The notes beneath the pieces were generated by a model, which saw nothing but the letters and a program-made list of their open reading frames with translations, ran no database searches and had not been told where the DNA came from. A stretch of DNA of 64,000 bases from Rusavskia elegans (Eukaryota > Ascomycota > Lecanoromycetes > Teloschistales > Teloschistaceae), in contig SAUG01000007.1 of the NCBI GenBank assembly GCA_011316305.1, positions 124,001 to 188,000 on the forward strand, written 5' to 3'. Both the position numbers and the translations under genes were made by a program. Below, piece after piece: positions 52,328 through 63,590 of this stretch. The number at the start of each line of letters is the position of its first letter. The first letter of the stretch is position 1.

Positions 52328-53280
52328 AAAATCTATATATAAATCTCTAATCGATTTTAATTATCTACTAAAATCAAAACAATTGTAGAATTTCCGTAAA
52401 ATTTACAATTATAAACTCGGATTTCGCTAGTTTCCGCAATAAATTATTATTATTTAATTCGGAAAATTTACGTTACGAAGTCGATAGTTTAATTCTATCT
52501 AATTATTAAAACTAATTTTAGCAGATTACGCAATTTATTTGAAACGCCAAAAGAAAATTTTAGCGAAAAATTATCCGGCAACAACTAATTATTATTATTT
52601 TCTACTTTACACTTCGGTTGTAAAGCTAAAAAAATATATAAACCTCTAATAGACTTTAAATATCTACTAATACCAAATCAATTATAGAATTTCCGTTTTG
52701 ATATAGTTTTAAAAATCACAGGTAGACTGGCCACTTCGAACTAAAGTGGCGACCCAACTTCGCGATAAACGTAGCTAATACGTCTAAATTACTAGTTAAA
52801 GTTAGTTTCCTTCCTAATACGGTTAGAAACTCGAACTCGAGATACGAACTCGGGTTCGAAACCAGATAAAACGGCCAGTCTATTCACAGATATAAACTTT
52901 CAGAAAACTTCAAATATCTACTAAAATTAAATCAATTATAAAAATTTTATTTTGATATAATTTTAAAGATTTATAGTTATATACCCGGATTTCGCTAGTC
53001 TCCGTAGTATATTATTATTATTCACTTCGAAAAAATTACGTTATTACGAGATCGACGGTTCAATTTTATCTAAATATAATTAGTTTTAGCAGAATACGTT
53101 ATTTATTTAGAACGCCAAAAAAGATTATACTAACGCTATTATAGAATCTTAGTAGGAAAATATTCTAGCCGAAGACATTTTACGGTATATATATACGATA
53201 CGTATAAATATTTATAGTAAAAGTCCAATCGATTCTAGCTTTACAGTTTCGGCTGTAAATTTAAACAGATATATAAATCT
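52328..53280 (+). repeat. Irregular tandem repeat array next to the copia 3' LTR
   Basis: The motif aaatatctactaa(a/t)a recurs near 52359, 52656, 52911 and, beyond a hAT insertion, at 59349. Each is followed by a gatttcgctagt-type unit. Spacings are uneven (about 300, 87 and 380 bp after removing insertions). The last unit runs into unmutated DNA at 59360-59415. Confidence 0.7.
52723..52882. mobile_element. 160-bp hAT MITE, copy 2
   Basis: The ends are tagactggccacttcg and acggccagtcta, the least mutated of the three. Flanking 8-mers are atcacagg and ttcacaga (one transition, one other mismatch). It is inserted in the tandem array. The B-box-like gggttcgaaacc is retained. Confidence 0.85.
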
Positions 53281-53417
53281 TAGATTGGCCGTCGAGTCGG
53301 ATTTCGAATCTAGGTTAACTAATCCGATTCGATCCGAATTAGATTAAAGAATAATCCGATCCGACTCGAATTAGATCGGATTGTTTTAGAATTTAATCCG
53401 ATTCGGTTCCGAATTAA

Positions 53418-56400
53418 TATAACGTCCCTGTGTATCAGAGGGCGTTACGCTCGAGCCTAGCTACAGCCGTAGGCGTAGTCCGCGCGACTAAATAGTAAAG
53501 GAATCCTAGTATAGTTTATTATAACTAATCCTGTATAGCCGCAAGGATACGGTTACGATATTATAAAGTATCTTCGTTATAAAGTAATTAAAAAGAGAAT
53601 AGTAGTAATATATTTAATAATTATATTAACGACTAATAAAAGAAGCTATTTATAGAAATAATAAACGATATATATATTAAGAGTAGCCGCAGTAGCCGAC
53701 AGGTAGCCGCCTGCTAAAAGTTTCGTCTAGAAGAACGGCTATAGCGGCTATAGACGGCTATAGATAATTAGACTCGTTTATCTAGCTAATCTTCTAGAAT
53801 ATCTCTATAGAATCGTAGATATTATACGGCCCCCTCTATATCGCTTTTTACCTAGCCTAAATTCCGTCTACGGGGTATAAAAAGATCGATTTTTTCTCTT
53901 TTCTTTCTTCTATTAATATCTCTATTATATATTTTCGAAGAGGAAACCGATTAAAGTTTTTTCGCCGTATTTAGTTAAAAGGTATTATAATACCTTTCTT
54001 TTATTCTTTATACGCCCGAGATTTTTTAAAGGAATATAAAGTCGAGGTTAATAGTAATATTTATAGTAAATATATACAGGCTTAAAGATTTTATAATCTT
54101 CTAATTTCCGACGCTATTTATACTATTATATTTCTTTTTTTTTTATCTCTTTTCTTTACTAACCGTCTTTCAGGGATAATTTTTAAAGATAAAAAAAATA
54201 AACTTCGTTCTAATATTATAAACGTTTTTAATAAATATTTCGAAACCTATTATTATATTAAGTTTTTTCTAGATTTTAAAAAGGAAATTCGTAATTAGTA
54301 TTTTATTTAAAAGTCGGATATTCGCCGACTACTTAGAAAGTAGAAGTATTTTATTACTTATTATCGCGCTTTAGATAAATATAAGAGTAATCTTATTATT
54401 TAGAAGTAATACGTTTTATTCCGTTTTAATAAGTTTAATAATTCTATAGTATTTTACTTTTCTATTAGTTTTATACTAGCCGCGTAAAGGGCTTCCGTTA
54501 AATTAATATCTAGGTTCGATTCGGATAACTTAGATCGTTTTCTAAAAGATTTCGACTTCTTCTAGCCTCTAGAAACTATAGGGTCCTGGAAAAAGTCTAA
54601 TAAAAAGCTCTATTATTACTATCTCTTTTAGAGTTCCGAATTATATATTTATATTATAAGTTACTTCCGGATCTTCTAAAATCTATACTAATTCTTATTT
54701 TTTAGCTACTATTTTACCCTACGATAATAAAGATAGATACTAATTAAAGTCTTTATTTTTTAATTAAACGTTTAGTATAGAGTCTAGTATACCGTTTATA
54801 TTCCAGTTTTATATTTAATTTAGTTCGTATTCGATTTTTTCTATAGCTTTAACTATACTATAGTATATATTTCTTTTAAAGTCTATCTATAATTATTAGA
54901 TTATTTTTTGGTTTTTATTATATTTCAATACTAGTTACTATAGGAAATAATAGTATTTTTTCTAAATTTTTTTTTCCTATACTTCGCTATCTTTTTTAAA
55001 CTTCGGATCTAGATCTCTAATTTATTTATAATCTATAGTTAACGCGACGTTTAGTTCTTTATATAGGAGATTTTTATAGGCTAGAAAATATATTATTTAT
55101 ATCTCTATCCTTCTACTAACTATATTTTCTTCTACCGGTATACTCGAAATTAATTTCTTCTATTTATTTCTAAAGATAATATATTATTTTAGATTATTAA
55201 TTATTATAAAACTTATTATTCCGATCAGTCTATACTTTATTTTAACTTCGATATCTATAATTCTATTATCTTTTTTAATATATTTCTAAAGATATTCTAT
55301 AATCTAATTATATAATTCTTTTATAATTTTATTCTCTTTCTCTTTATTTATAAAAGCTATTAATTAATAACATCCGATTTTAACTTTAAGCGTAGTAGTA
55401 AGAGGTTTTTCGGTTTTATATAGTTTAAACTCTATTATTAATCTTTTCACTTTTTTCGCTCTCTTTAGTTTTATAGAATACTATCCTAACTCTTTTTTAT
55501 CCGATAGATAGATTAGGTAATAATTATTATAGCAAGCTGTCTAGCTTTCCGCTATATATTCTCTAGCTTTTCTTTTAGATAATTCTTCTATTACCTCGAA
55601 CTAGTATTCGGTTACCTCTATTATTTTTTTAATTAGATAATTTCTCTTTAGATATCCTGTTTTTCTATATAAGTAATAAACTTTAGTCTACGATTTTTTA
55701 GACTCGGTAGTATCGAGTTCTATTAGATTTCCTCTAGATTATCTTTTAGCGGGTCTTGTTTTACTAAACGCTTATTTATCTAGATATATTTTTTACTATC
55801 TAGTATTAATCCTAGTCGCTAGTTCGATAAAAGACGCTAGCGAGTCTAGTTTTTCGATTACTACTATAGCTTTCTTAATTTTTATATAGAGTCTTTTATA
55901 AAAGTAAACTTTTAGAGTAAAATCTTTCTAGTCTATTTTATAAACTAACGTCCTAAACTAAATAGTATAGATAGCTACCGACTTTTACTATTTTAAAACT
56001 ATTAGTTTCCTTTCTATTATCCTATTTTTATTATTATCTCCGATAGTTTCTTTTATAACTATAATTAGATTGCCGAAGATATAGAAAATTTATAATATTT
56101 TATCTTCCTTTTAGTTTTCCGGATTATTAAAATAGTCTTCTATACGGGATTATAACTAATTAAAGGCTATCTTTCCTAGATATAATATTATAAATAGAAC
56201 TTTAATTACTATATTAGGAAACTGGTTTATATATAATACGAAATAGATATTTATCTAAGTAAACTAAGGTTTTAAAAATCCTTTATTTCTTTTATAGATA
56301 TTAGATATTACCACTTTAATAGTATCGCTTCGATCTATAGAGCGGGATAACGAGATTGATATAGTAAGTTATTAAAGTATAATATCTCTATATATTAGAA

Positions 56401-56762
56401 GGCGTTACGCTCGAGCCTAGCTACTAAATAGTAAAGAAATCCTAGTATAGGTTATCGTAACTAATCCCGTATAGCCGTAAAGGTACGGTTACGATATTAC
56501 GAGGTATCTTCGTTATAAAATAATTAAAAAGAGAATAGTAGTAACGTATTTAATAATTATATTAACGATTAACGAAAGAAGTTATCTATAGAAATAATAA
56601 GCGATATATATATTAAAAATAGCCGCAGTAGCCGATAGATAATCGCCTGCTAAAAGTCCTATCTAGAAAAACGACTATAGCGGCTACGGGCGGCTATAGA
56701 TAATTAGACTCGCTTGCTTGGTCAATTTTCCAGAGTATTTCTATGGAGTCGTAAACGTAATA
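53418..56762 (-). mobile_element. Gag-only LTR retrotransposon, 3345 bp, copy 2
   Basis: LTRs at 53418-53826 (409 bp) and 56378-56762 (385 bp); the shorter one lacks about 25 bp after gcctagctac. The 5-bp duplications are attaa (53413-53417) and gttaa (56763-56767). The Gag frame is on the minus strand, aligned with copy 1. The host hAT sequence resumes exactly across the insertion, as shown by the intact relative at 24635. Confidence 0.9.
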
Positions 56763-58436
56763 GTTAAACCCGAAAACCCGGGTTTAATCTATTAAAATTA
56801 TTAAAATCTTTTTTCCTATATTATAAAACCTATACTATTATTAATAATATAATATTATATCGAAGTAATATATTTATCTAGATCTACTATTTCTAGATAT
56901 AGATATCTAGTTGAATAGTTTAATAATTTCTTTTATATTTTTATTATCTTCGATTTTGGCTTCTATTTCCGCTTTTTTCTCTATATTTCTCTTTTTTTTT
57001 TTCTTTTTTTATCTTTATCTTTATCTGTATTCTAATTAAAATTAATATTTCTATTTAAACTTTTATTATTTTCGAGTTTAATATTATTCTATTTAGTAGA
57101 GTATTTTTCTACTATTTAATCTATATTATTAATTTCGGTAATATTATTAGTATTTTCGTCTAACTTTTTATATAGAAATTCGATAGCTATACTAGCCGTA
57201 TTACTACTATAGCTAAATTCTTTAGTAAACTTCGACTATTTTTTTAGAAATTCTAGTATTCTAGCGGTTTTAAATTCTTTAAACTCGCTATAATAAATTA
57301 CTCGTTATTAGATTAAATTAACTATTAAAGCTATATATTTAGTATATATTACTCCGCCCGTATCTTTAGAAACTATAGTAGATTCGAGAAGATATTAGAT
57401 AAAAATAATTATAAACTAGATAGCTCTATTTATATTTAAAAATTATTCTAATATATTATTTTATTTCGTTTCTATTTTATCTAATCGATAAATATTATCT
57501 TTTTCGTTTCTTTTTTGCGAGTTTTATTACGGAGTTTAGGTTCGAAGAATAATAGTATATATAAATTAATATCTAGTAAAATCTATAATATTTTATTATA
57601 TTACTATAAAGCTTTTTACTAATTCTATAGTCCGTTTCCTCGTCTCTAATATTTTATTCTAAGAGGGCTTTTATATCTAAATCTATAGTTTCTTATATAT
57701 CGATTCTTTTTAGTTTCTAGAAGCGTTTATATATAGTAATACGATCTTTATTTAATTTCTTACAGAATATATATTTAGACTCTAACTACTTTCTACCGCG
57801 TTCGCGGCTTACGATTAATTTAGATTTTATAAATAGTATTTTTAATTTAGATATAACGGAATACTAGATAGTAGCGTAGATATTATAATAAAGTAATATA
57901 ATTTATATTCGAAAGAGTTTATAAAAAATAGTAGCTAAAAATATATAGAAATATATAGTAGAATACGCTAGAAGTTTATAGGAATATATAAACTTATTTA
58001 CTTTAGCCGAAATCTAGTTAATAATTATAATAACTAATTAATTTTAATTTTCGATCTTTTATTTTTCATTAACTAATTATAATAATAGATTTCTGATATA
58101 ATATATACTATATTATACTATTTATCGATTTATTTATCGTATTATATTAACGTAATTATAGTATATATTAATCAGACTACTAATATATTATAATAATATA
58201 ATAAACTATATAATAACGCTAAAAGATATTCTAGTATATAAAATATTACGAAACCGACTCGTAAAGATTTTAGTAAAACTAGAAATAATAGAATCGGATA
58301 AAAGAAAAGAAAAGCCGCTAGTATAGTAGTAAAAGTAATATTCTAGAATAATATATTCTAGATGGTTCAACTAATAGTATATCGATAGAAATATAAATAA
58401 AAGGCTAAAACTATAGTTTTTCGAAATATCTATTAT

Positions 58437-58596
58437 TAGACTGGCTATTTCGAATTAAAATAGTAATCCGACTTCGCGATAAATATAGCTAATACGTCTA
58501 AATTATTAGTTAAATTTAGTCTCCTTCCTATTACGATTAGAAACTCGAATTCGAGATACGAACCCGGGTTCGAAACCCGACAAAACGGTCAGTCTA
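58437..58596. mobile_element. 160-bp hAT MITE, copy 3
   Basis: Same length and landmarks as copies 1 and 2; flanking 8-mers tctattat (58429-58436) and tctattac (58597-58604) differ by one C/T. It is nested in the hAT-ended cargo element, so the MITE stayed mobile after that element inserted. Confidence 0.9.
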
Positions 58597-59370
58597 TCTA
58601 TTACTATTAGAAAAGTTTCGAAAATCTAATTCTAAAGGTGCTAATTACTAGATTATATCGCGAAATCTCTAAAAATATCGTTAAAGAGATAGTTAATTTA
58701 GCTAGAATTATTAGAATATAGAATACGGCGTTAGTAATTCTATAAAATTCTATAGAAATATATATTGCTATTTATTTTATTATTAAATATATTATTTTAT
58801 AATAAAACTATTTATATATAATTATATTTATATTATTTAGATAGTAATCTTTTAGTAATTTATATCAAATAAGTTATTATTTAAACTAAAGATTTTTTAT
58901 CTATTAAAAATCTAATAAAAAAGTTAAAGATATAACTAGAAAATAGGAAACTAATTAATAATCGAATTTTATATAGTTAAAAGATTCGGGAAAAAAATAT
59001 ATAGTCTAGAATTTTTCTAGAAAAAGATAATATAGATTATAGCGGTTATATTAACTAGTATTAAATAAAATAATTTATCGCTTTATATTATCTAAATTAT
59101 TTATTATAATTATAAAAAACTATATATCTATAATAATAATCGTTAATAAAAGCTATAGTATTCGATTATCTAATACAATTATAAATCGGATCGAATCGGA
59201 TTTCTATTAATTCCTATTTTATAATCCGATTCGACTTTCGGTTTTAATATTAGGAACCGACCCGACTCGCTAAAACTCGGATCGGGTTCCCGAAGTACCG
59301 ACGGGAACCCGTACCGAAGTGGCCAGTCTAATAAACTTCCAAAAGATTTTAAATATCTACTAAAATCAAG

Positions 59371-59764
59371 TCAACTGTGGAGCCCCCGTTTTGGTGTGGT
59401 TTTGAAGGTTTACAACAGGAGACGACCATCCAGTAACCCCTATAACATATAGGTTGTGTACGCAGTATATCACCGTCTTTACTACAGCATGTTCCGTATC
59501 GCTTGCCCTATATATACCCACACACCAACATCCATAGGTGAAAGAAAGCCTAGACTATAATGCGCTATTGGCGTTTCGTGTTATTGAACTCGCTTCTCTA
59601 TGTATATGTATGCACTTGCTTCTATGATAGCGTAATTTACGAGCCTGTCGCTATCTCGGACCGAGATGGCCTTGGTAAACGCTCCAAACCCCGATTGATT
59701 GATTTTTAAATCACGTGAGATAATATCTTGGCGCTTTACAGATATCAATCATTTAAAGCTTGTT
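59371..59764. other. Unmutated spacer right of the RIP tract
   Basis: About 390 bases with normal CA/TG content and no supported gene. It contains a cacgtgag E-box-like site near 59712 with no demonstrable role. Confidence 0.5.
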
Positions 59765-59777
59765 TCTACTCTGGTAT

Positions 59778-60728
59778 TTAGTTAATTTGGTTTTGGTTTT
59801 AGTGCCCGATAAACCAGTGATTCGATGAATAAATTAAACGTTAGTATACCAGTAATAAATATACGCTAGTAGAGTTTATATTCTAGTTTAATTACTATAA
59901 ACAACGGTTTCTTTTATAGAATTTTGATTAAAATTTACTTAATAATATAACGTATTCTTCTATCGATAATTTAACGTAGAAATTTTTATAGATAAGTATA
60001 CTTCGCAGTTATCGCTTCTTTTTCTTTTACTAGCAATATAAGCCCTGCAATACTATATCTTCGTAAATACTACGATTTACTAAAATCTTTTACGTAGGTA
60101 TATATTTCCGTAATAGCTATACCGTAACTAAACTAAACGATAATATTTTTCTATATTCGTAATAATTATATCTATCTTCGAAGACGTCGACTACCTCGTT
60201 ATAGCTAGAATAACCTATTTATACCCCGATATAAATCTCCTTTTATCGTCTTTAAAACGCGCTATCCGACCTCTCTATCTCCCTTTAATCTAATTAACCG
60301 GGTAAAGCTTCTAGCTGTAGTAGCTAGCGTATTAGCTAGTAATCTTTTTAAAGTTACGCGGGCTAAAGAGTATTTTAATAGTTTAGCGGAACGTTTAGAT
60401 GTAGATTATACGATAAATATAGCCGAAGCGAAAACTATTCGTAATTACTTCGTATAATAGTAGATAGATATTTATAAATATTTATAACGTCGAGGAAGGA
60501 ATATATAGTATTTAGCTATAGTAGAGGATTCGTAATCGCGAATAAAGAAGGAAATAGTCAAATAGAAGTAATTGACGCTGCAAAGCTTGCCTAACGAACT
60601 GTGTACCTTTAGCTGTAAAAATTTCTTTACACGTGAATACAACAATCGTTGCCGTATATGACGTTGATGAAACACACATGTATGTATGAAAACTCAATAT
60701 GACCCCAGACAGGAGCCCCCCAGGGGGG
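59778..60728 (-). mobile_element. Element d, copy 5 (ends unmutated)
   Basis: 951 bp between identical 13-bp duplications tctactctggtat (59765-59777 and 60729-60741). The left end is ttagttaatttggttttgg (tail in reverse). The right end carries ccccccagggggg, a near-perfect hairpin. The ends keep CA/TG while the middle is RIP-mutated. It lies 60 bp beyond the arsH stop codon. Confidence 0.9.
60717..60728 (-). other. G/C hairpin at the 5' end of element d
   Basis: The sequence ccccccagggggg can fold on itself. The decayed form is visible at the same end of the copies at 48282 and 10326. Its role is unknown; it could mark the start of the element transcript. Confidence 0.6.
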
Positions 60729-60801
60729 TCTACTCTGGTATAATTAAGTTTTTTCAGAACGACGTAAAGCCCCTGTTATGAAGCACACCACCCCTTGCTG
60801 A

Positions 60802-61830
60802 TCACATATCATTTGAAAATGCACCATTCTTCACATCCGACAATCTCGCCTTTTCCTCTCTCTCGCTGTATCGATCACCAAAAAGATCGAAGTGTGGCCG
60901 CATTACCAACGTATACTTTACAAATTCCTCCATACAATCAACAAGTCTGTCTCTGTTTCCACTTGGCATAAGTCTACTCCCTCCATCATTCGCATTCTCA
61001 TCTGTGAATTGTGTATAAGCCATGGGGATCGAGCTTTGATTCGGAATAGTGAACATGCGCATCCACCGTCCGAGAATGCGCAGGGAATTCACAGTGTTGA
61101 ATGATTGGGATCCGCCAGACACTTGCGCAATCGCTAACGTGCGTCCTTGAGTTGGTCGAACGGAACCCGTTGAGAGGGGTATCCAGTCAATCTGGTTCTT
61201 GAACACTGCGGTCTATGTAGAACGAGCTCATTAGTCAAACGGGAGGTATACAGGGGCGTTAATCCAAGGCACTAACAAGGTTTCCATGCTGCTCAGGACT
61301 TATCCAAATGTGGCCATCGCTCCACTTGCTGAGATCTCGTAACTCCTGCACTTTCCGGTGCGAGTGCTGAACGTCGTCCTTTACAGGTAGTCCACTAGGG
61401 TCGTACATGCGGACGTCGCAGCCAAGCCTGAAGAGTATTCGACTGGCCTCAAACGCTAGTAGACGTGAGTAGGATCTGCACCCAATCAGCTTGATCACAC
61501 CTAAAAGACTTGCCGCACGGTCGATTAGGATGCTTACCGCTTTCGCATGCTGCCATATAACACGAGGACCTTCAACCTGTCGCAATTGCTCCTGAGGATC
61601 TGGAGATCAACCATCTTCAGCGCTGTGCTAAGCTCGAGCCGAGCGACCCAATCTTGGTCTGAGTGTGCATTGTCTAGCAGGAAGGGTCGGTACGTTTTTC
61701 GAACACAAGTTTCGTCTTGGCAGGCAGGAATGGCATGAGAAACGCCGCGATATGCCGAGTCGGTCGTGATCTCAGCTCGAAGACGCTCTGATGCTATGTT
61801 GTTCAAATCCCCGTTTGTAACAGTATCCAT
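60802..61830 (-). CDS. arsH: ArsH-type NADPH-dependent FMN reductase, 3 exons, 300 aa
   Basis: Exons 61830-61538, 61475-61277 and 61212-60802; introns of 62 and 64 nt (GTAAGC...GCAG, GTTAGT...ATAG) join in frame to 300 codons plus stop. The flavodoxin-like fold is marked by [17 protein letters not shown], the FMN phosphate loop, at residues ~94-110. The ArsH signatures [31 protein letters not shown] and [19 protein letters not shown] follow, then [14 protein letters not shown]. ArsH enzymes oxidise trivalent organoarsenicals or reduce quinones and usually sit in arsenic-resistance clusters. Here no arsB/ACR3, arsC or arsM neighbour is visible. The gene appears intact, flanked by RIP tracts and an element d insertion just past its 3' end. 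Start chosen at MDTVTNG, matching the family's usual N-terminal length. Confidence 0.93.
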
Positions 61831-62320
61831 CGTTCGTGAGAATAATTTGTAGAGACTGAATTTGGCGTGCGTGCAAACACCCGTCCGTCGAAGCGAATGG
61901 CAGATGATCATGAACTTGCTGCGCGGAGGAAAGGACTGAGATGCTGGAAATTATCGTAGAAGTACTTCACTGATACTATTATAAGGGCAGGACGCCAGAG
62001 TAGTACTTGAAATCTTGTCATGAAAGTGTTGGAATGTCACTGCCAAGCGAGCAGTATGTCACTCGATGTGCACTATTCGCTGGAAAAGTCCGACGACCCC
62101 TGACGTCGTTAGCCTGCTCCCATTGACGGAACACGTCTCTATGACAGCTTCTAAAGATTATTGTAACAGTTGTAGCACGAGTGGCCTTAGCTGAGCGAAT
62201 GGAACAGATGATAATGATCCATGAAGAGGGGAATGGCCTTGCTGAGACGATACCCACAATAGGGGCTTTCAGACCTGGAATTTTAATAATTTGAAATCCT
62301 GCTGAGATGAGGCTAAATCA
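61831..62320. other. Upstream region of arsH
   Basis: About 490 bases of normal composition with no supported gene; a 79-codon minus-strand frame at 62018-62257 has no recognisable features. It probably holds the arsH promoter. The second RIP tract starts at about 62,320. Confidence 0.45.
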
Positions 62321-63590
62321 GATTTAAATCTGAATTCGAATTTTAGTATATAGTTCAGATTTAGATTAAGATTGGAAGGTTTTATCCGATCTAGTATATC
62401 TATTATTAGTAAAGTGTCTAGAATGTATAAAAAATAAAATGAAAATATTTAATCGCTTCTATATTCTTTTTATCTCTATTTTCTATTCTTTTTACTTTTA
62501 ATTTCTCTATTTCTATTTTTTTTATCTCTATTTTTTTTAATTCTATTTTTATAGTAATAATATCTAGAGTGATTTCTAGAAAAAACGATTCTTTTACAAA
62601 TAAAAATATCGAAATTTCGTCGGCTTTAATCGATCCGCTAAAGATAATCTAGTTTCGTTTTCTTTAAATAATTAAAGCCTTGCTAAATCTTTTCTAAAAA
62701 AAAGATAATTTTAGACGCGTTTAATAGCCGATTTCTAATAAAAAGACTATCGGAATTATTGAAATAAATATATAGAATACGATAGCGATAGAGTTTTTTT
62801 CTATATTTATTTTTTAAAGTATATTTATCGCTGTCGTAACGGTAACAGATAAACTTAGAAGATTAATTAAAATTTATCTAAATAATCTATTAAAAGATTA
62901 TAGAAAGACGATTAAAGATTTTAAATTTATTAATTAAATTGATAAAATAGAAAGAAAATAAACTAGAATGAAATCTTCGATATATAAATAGCTAGAAATA
63001 GATTTCAAAAGATTGTCTATTTTTTTTAAATTAAAGGATTTATTACTAGAACGTGCGAATATTACTAGAAATTTAATTAATAATTCCGAGAAGCAATTTT
63101 AATGTAGAAATTTTAAAAAATTGTAGTAGAAATACTAACAATTATTTAATAGATAAAGAAAGAAATTTAAAAAAATCTAAAAAAGAAAAAAGAAATTAAA
63201 ACAAAAATAACAAAAATGAAAAAAGCGATAATAATAGTAACAACAGTAGTAGTAGTAATAGCGATATCTAGAAATCTCTAAAGAGATTTTAAGAAATAAA
63301 AATCATTAATATCCGGCGTTTTCTAAAATAATATCGTATATATTTTATATATAATCGTAGATAATTCTAATATTCTAATAATTTAATAAAAAATATAAAC
63401 GAATATTATCCGTAAAAACCGTATAAATTTTGCAGCGTCTATATAGATAGTAGATAAAACGATACTAAAAGAAAAAAGAGTTTTAGGCGTATTTTAAAAT
63501 AAATCAGATTATAGAAATCTTTAAAAAAAATAAAAAGATTAACGTTAAAATAAAAAGTAATACACTATATATACTAGTAATAATATTTAG
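62320..63590. repeat. Second RIP-mutated tract, unclassified
   Basis: AT-rich with CA/TG depletion. The plus strand from about 62850 to 63190 shows a protein-like frame with many former Trp codons (for example around aatgtagaaattttaaaaaa). A Lys/Asn/Ser-rich low-complexity segment follows at 63190-63280. It may be a gag-like relic but is not identified. Confidence 0.45.

Larger units (their letters stand above)
53281..59330 (-). mobile_element. hAT-ended cargo element split by an LTR element and a MITE
   Basis: The ends are tagattggccgtcgag and gaagtggccagtcta. The 8-bp duplications ataaatct (53273-53280) and ataaactt (59331-59338) both derive from ATAAACCT by one C/T change each. Setting aside the insertions at 53418-56762 and 58437-58596, about 2.5 kb remain, matching the cargo type at 29889 in reverse orientation, with the Lys/Asp-rich segment near 57000. 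The right terminal 100 bp are almost unmutated. Confidence 0.88.
8100..59370. repeat. 51-kb AT-rich RIP-mutated transposon tract
   Basis: The tract has no intact gene. CA and TG dinucleotides are nearly missing over hundreds of bases at a time while CG is kept, the expected residue of C-to-T change at CpA on both strands. Old coding frames can still be read if TAG, TAA and TGA are taken as former Trp, Gln or Arg codons. Copies of the same element differ mainly at C/T and G/A positions. The resolved elements are listed separately. Parts I could not classify are 8100-8450, 9543-9700, 15930-17577, 24107-24634, 25183-25600, 27120-28500, 29560-29888, 33190-34367 and 34820-38560. These show fragmentary open frames typical of old transposon genes. 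Confidence 0.93.

Noticed and set aside
8100..59370. AT-rich block as mitochondrial DNA
   Set aside because: CA/TG depletion with retained CG, nuclear LTR, hAT and SINE elements with target duplications, and flanking nuclear genes with spliceosomal introns all argue against it.
60472..60697. Two short minus-strand frames right of the tract as genes
   Set aside because: They lie inside element d copy 5, are RIP-mutated in part and have no recognisable domain.
59778..60728. Element d as a solo LTR
   Set aside because: It lacks TG...CA ends, has 13-bp rather than 4-6-bp duplications, and its tail length varies between copies.
62018..62257. 79-codon minus-strand frame upstream of arsH
   Set aside because: No domain, no introns and no supporting context; it falls in the likely arsH promoter region.
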